This document shows positions 30,614 to 33,120 of a stretch of DNA of 33,120 nucleotides, piece by piece (the stretch's first letter is position 1; the number at the start of each line of letters is the position of its first letter). Origin of the DNA: a bacterium. Its GTDB lineage: Bacteria; Patescibacteriota; Patescibacteriia; 2-12-FULL-60-25. The stretch is from NCBI GenBank assembly GCA_024654265.1, contig JANLIO010000005.1:1-33120 (forward strand), written 5' to 3'. The translations under genes and the position numbers were made by a program. The notes under the pieces were generated by a model. The model did no database searches, was not told the origin of the DNA, and worked only from the letters and a program-made list of their open reading frames with translations.

Positions 30614-31624
30614 CTAGATCTTTGTGATTTTTACACGTTTCATTGCAAGGACGCTCGGAAAGCGCGAGAGAATCCCATTTTTTGCACCCATGTGCGTCAC
30701 GACACCGTGCGCGTTTAGCATGGCAATCGCAAGCGCTTTTTCAAGATTTCCTGTTTTTATGGCGCCGGCAACAAATCCACTTCCAAAGGCATCGCCTGCA
30801 CCAGTAGTGTTCACACGTTTTCCTTTCAGTGTCTTCGCGTGCCACGTGACACCGCGTGAATGAACGTATGCGCCATTGGCACCATCTGTGATTATCAGAG
30901 CTTGGCGGGGGAGCGGGGCAAGTCGATGAATGGCAAAATCGATGTGACGTGGTGAAACGTTGGTGAGTTCAGCGGCCTCCTCTCGGTTTAAGCTTAAGAT
31001 ATCGCAATCGAGAATATACGGTGTTAAATATTCAAGCCCTAATGCTAATTCACTTCCACCTGGGTTCCATGCGACATGGATTTTCTTTGAACGTACGTGT
31101 TCAAATATTGATTGGAGAAGTGTTTTCTTTCCGGCGATTGAAGTGAGGTAGAGCCAATCCGTTTTGAGCGATTTCCATGGAATGATTTTCGGATCAATTT
31201 CACTCGAAGCACCGCGATAACTTAAAATGGAACGATGTCCTTCTTTTGAAAGGAGAACAGCTGAATAGCCGGTATTTAATTTTGAGTCTATTTGAATGTG
31301 CGACGCATTGATTCCATGCTCGTCGAGCATGCGGGTGATTGCTTCTCCGGCAATATCTTTCCCAAGACGAACAATGCAAGATGTTGAAAAGCCAAGTCGG
31401 GCAAATGTTGCTCCTGCATTTGTTGCGCCTCCACCTGTATCAAAAGAGACCTCGTCTAATTTGAGTTTTGAACCCATTGGGAAACAAGCGTCCACTCCAT
31501 CTGGCGCGTGTGTATCTTTTTTTTGCATGAACGCATCGCTCCGCAAAAAAACATCCTGCACCGCAGAACCGATGGTGATAATATCGAACGTGCTCGTTTT
31601 TTTCTTTGCTGTTTTCCGAGCCAT
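30614..31624 (-). CDS. PfkB-family carbohydrate (ribokinase-like) kinase
   Basis: 336 residues. A basic N-terminus (MARKTAKKKTS) precedes FDIITIGSAVQDVFLRSDAF. PfkB signature 1 is FDTGGGATNAGATFARLGFSTSCIVRLGKDIAGE and signature 2 is NTTGAGDAFGSGFVAGAI with the catalytic Asp. It should phosphorylate a sugar or nucleoside with ATP; the exact substrate is not decided. Ribose, adenosine or a ketosugar acid are family options. The neighbouring hydroxyacid dehydrogenase fits a small carbon-acid pathway, as inference. The mRNA looks leaderless. Confidence 0.9.
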   Translation of the reverse strand: MARKTAKKKTSTFDIITIGSAVQDVFLRSDAFMQKKDTHAPDGVDACFPMGSKLKLDEVSFDTGGGATNAGATFARLGFSTSCIVRLGKDIAGEAITRMLDEHGINASHIQIDSKLNTGYSAVLLSKEGHRSILSYRGASSEIDPKIIPWKSLKTDWLYLTSIAGKKTLLQSIFEHVRSKKIHVAWNPGGSELALGLEYLTPYILDCDILSLNREEAAELTNVSPRHIDFAIHRLAPLPRQALIITDGANGAYVHSRGVTWHAKTLKGKRVNTTGAGDAFGSGFVAGAIKTGNLEKALAIAMLNAHGVVTHMGAKNGILSRFPSVLAMKRVKITKI

Positions 31625-31630
31625 GATCGT

Positions 31631-31636
31631 ATTGTA
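31631..31636 (-). promoter_or_regulatory. -10 box predicting a leaderless PfkB-gene mRNA
   Basis: TACAAT on the minus strand ends 6 nt before the ATG at 31624. The -35 is weak. A plus-strand TATCAT (31636-31641) 8 nt before the divergent ATG at 31649 overlaps it by one base. Confidence 0.55.
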
Positions 31637-31648
31637 TCATGTGTTCAC

Positions 31649-33120
31649 ATGAAAAACATGACACAGCGTCTCGCATTTGTTCTTCTTTTTCTTTTTGCAT
31701 TTCCTTTTGGAGTATCTGCGCGGGAAGTGATCCGTGATTTTTCAGTTCGCGCTGAGTTAAAACCAGATCGAACATTCATTGTTACGGAGCAAATCGATTA
31801 TGATTTTGGTACGGAAAATAAACACGGTATTTATCGAACCGTCCCCGTAAAGTATCTTCGGAATGGTGTAAATTATAATTTGAATTTGAAAGTCCTTTCC
31901 GTGTTTCAGGATGGCGCTGAGGCATCCTATCGTGTGTCACGCTCCGGTGGGGCGGTTGAAGTTCGTATTGGTGATGCGGACGTTCTCATACGCGGACCGC
32001 ATACATATCTCATTACATACCAAACAGATCGAGCGATTAATTTTTTTGATGACCATGAGGAGCTTTTTTGGAACGTGACTGGAGATGAGTGGGTTGTTCC
32101 AATCCAGCACGCGTCATTTACACTTTTCCCACCGGAAACCGCTCTTCCTGCAACGATGGATGCACTGTGTTTTACAGGAGTGTTTGGATCAACAGATTCT
32201 GAATGTGAACGTGATGACGGATACGATTTGATGATGCAAACAACGGGAGAACTTTCTCCGGGTGATGGGTTTACAATTGTATTTTCATTCCCAAAGGGAA
32301 CAATACTTCCGCCAACCGCTTTGGGTACTGTGTATTCTTTTTTTAGCGATAATTGGCATTTCACGCTTCCGTTTATTGCCTTGTTTATCATGGCATTTTT
32401 GTGGATCATCCTTGGGCGCGATCCAAGTACAGGGTCAATCATTCCGTTTTATGAATCCCCGGATGGATTGTCACCGGCTGAAATTGGAATGATTCGTGAT
32501 GAAGGTGCGTTTTCACGAGATGCTATGATTGCGACGATATTTTATCTTGCAACGCGCGGGTATCTTCATATTAAGGCTGAGAAAGATGGAAAGGCTTTTG
32601 GATCAAAGACAACTTTTTCATTTATTCGAAAAAAACCGGCGGATGATAATCTTGGAGAAGATGAGAAGGTATTATTGGATACGATCTTCGCAAAAGGGGA
32701 CACGGCAAAGCCTTCAGATTTGCGGAATGCAGATTTTATCCGCGCCACAGCAAAGATGGAAAAGAATCTTTGGCAAAGCGTGCAGGCGAAAAATATATTT
32801 GTTGGGAAACCGGTTGCGTTACGAGTGAAATGTATCTTTCTTGCCATTGTTATCGGTTGGGGTCTTGGTATCGCGCTTCAGACTCGACCGTTTGGCTCTA
32901 CAGCCGGGATGTTGACCGGTGTTATTGTTGTCTTGATTGGTTGGCATATGCCGAGACGCACAAAAGAGGGTGCAAAATTGTATGGAAAGATTTTGGGATT
33001 TCAGGATTTTTTGAAAGTGACGTTAAAAGATCGTCTTGCATTTCACGATGCACCTCAACGATCGCCCGAACAATTTAATGAGCTTCTCCCATTTGCGATT
33101 GTTCTTGGAGTTGAGCGCGA
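31649..33120 (+). CDS. DUF2207-like membrane protein, 3' end beyond the window
   Basis: 490 codons are open to the right edge. Residues 1-25 are a signal peptide (MKNMTQRLAFVLLFLFAFPFGVSA). The outer domain (about 26-215) is beta-rich: REVIRDFSVRAELKPDRTFIVTEQIDYDFGTENKHGIYRTVP, HTYLITYQTDRAINFFDDHEELFWNVTGDEWVVPI. This matches the DUF2207 pattern (HGIYR and ELYWNVTG). A membrane helix (WHFTLPFIALFIMAFLWIILGRDP) follows, then a cytoplasmic part with SPAEIGMIRDEGAFSRDAMIATIFYLATRGYLHI. A second pair of hydrophobic segments lies at about 390-435. Function of the family is unknown. Confidence 0.85.
   Translation, partial: MKNMTQRLAFVLLFLFAFPFGVSAREVIRDFSVRAELKPDRTFIVTEQIDYDFGTENKHGIYRTVPVKYLRNGVNYNLNLKVLSVFQDGAEASYRVSRSGGAVEVRIGDADVLIRGPHTYLITYQTDRAINFFDDHEELFWNVTGDEWVVPIQHASFTLFPPETALPATMDALCFTGVFGSTDSECERDDGYDLMMQTTGELSPGDGFTIVFSFPKGTILPPTALGTVYSFFSDNWHFTLPFIALFIMAFLWIILGRDPSTGSIIPFYESPDGLSPAEIGMIRDEGAFSRDAMIATIFYLATRGYLHIKAEKDGKAFGSKTTFSFIRKKPADDNLGEDEKVLLDTIFAKGDTAKPSDLRNADFIRATAKMEKNLWQSVQAKNIFVGKPVALRVKCIFLAIVIGWGLGIALQTRPFGSTAGMLTGVIVVLIGWHMPRRTKEGAKLYGKILGFQDFLKVTLKDRLAFHDAPQRSPEQFNELLPFAIVLGVER

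Overview
The window looks like a chromosome fragment of a Candidate Phyla Radiation (Patescibacteria) bacterium, most likely from the Parcubacteria side; I cannot name the lineage. The clues are a 23S rRNA gene broken by three insertions and not linked to a 16S gene, many small lineage-specific secreted or coiled-coil proteins, short housekeeping genes, and several genes with no ribosome binding site. TGA is used as a stop codon, so the code appears standard.

Layout: 1-1500, an Fe-S cluster pair (end of a cysteine desulfurase, then a NifU-type scaffold) separated by a palindromic repeat patch. 1580-5554, a coiled-coil protein, a Trm11-like RNA methylase and a 617-residue membrane protein. 5626-7082, the rpsF-ssb-rpsR operon with a long structured leader. 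7158-8919, epmA next to efp (EF-P and its lysylation enzyme). 8908-10592, a secreted protein and a RimK-type ligase. 10757-11053, tRNA-Leu followed by a tandem repeat. 11068-14349, a PP2C phosphatase operon. 14432-15615, an SGNH hydrolase and rlmH. 15644-20193, a promoter, a structured RNA with terminator, then 23S and 5S rRNA. 20216-25820, a winged-helix/phosphoribosyltransferase regulator, a lipoprotein, a left-handed beta-helix protein, a LytR_C-type protein, an endonuclease Q-like PHP protein and a histone H1-like protein. 25962-29484, mutY, tRNA-Ala and a PI3/4-kinase-like operon. 29579-33120, a 2-hydroxyacid dehydrogenase, a PfkB kinase and a truncated DUF2207-like membrane protein.

The common thread is translation: rRNA, two tRNAs, S6, S18, EF-P and candidate modifiers of the ribosome (RlmH, RimK), EF-P (EpmA) and tRNA (Trm11-like). 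The most striking object is the 23S gene. It holds an intervening sequence in helix 25 that is bounded by a perfect 20-bp inverted repeat and encodes a GIY-YIG nuclease, plus two ORF-less group I introns after E. coli positions U1931 and U2500. The core of that inverted repeat (CCCCACACCTTT) recurs as a second inverted pair in the rpsF leader, suggesting a small mobile repeat family. A second recurring signal is a sigma70-like -10 box ending 6-8 nt before an ATG, at eight genes, which predicts leaderless mRNAs; other genes, mostly lineage-specific ones, instead carry a strong GGAGG-type site.
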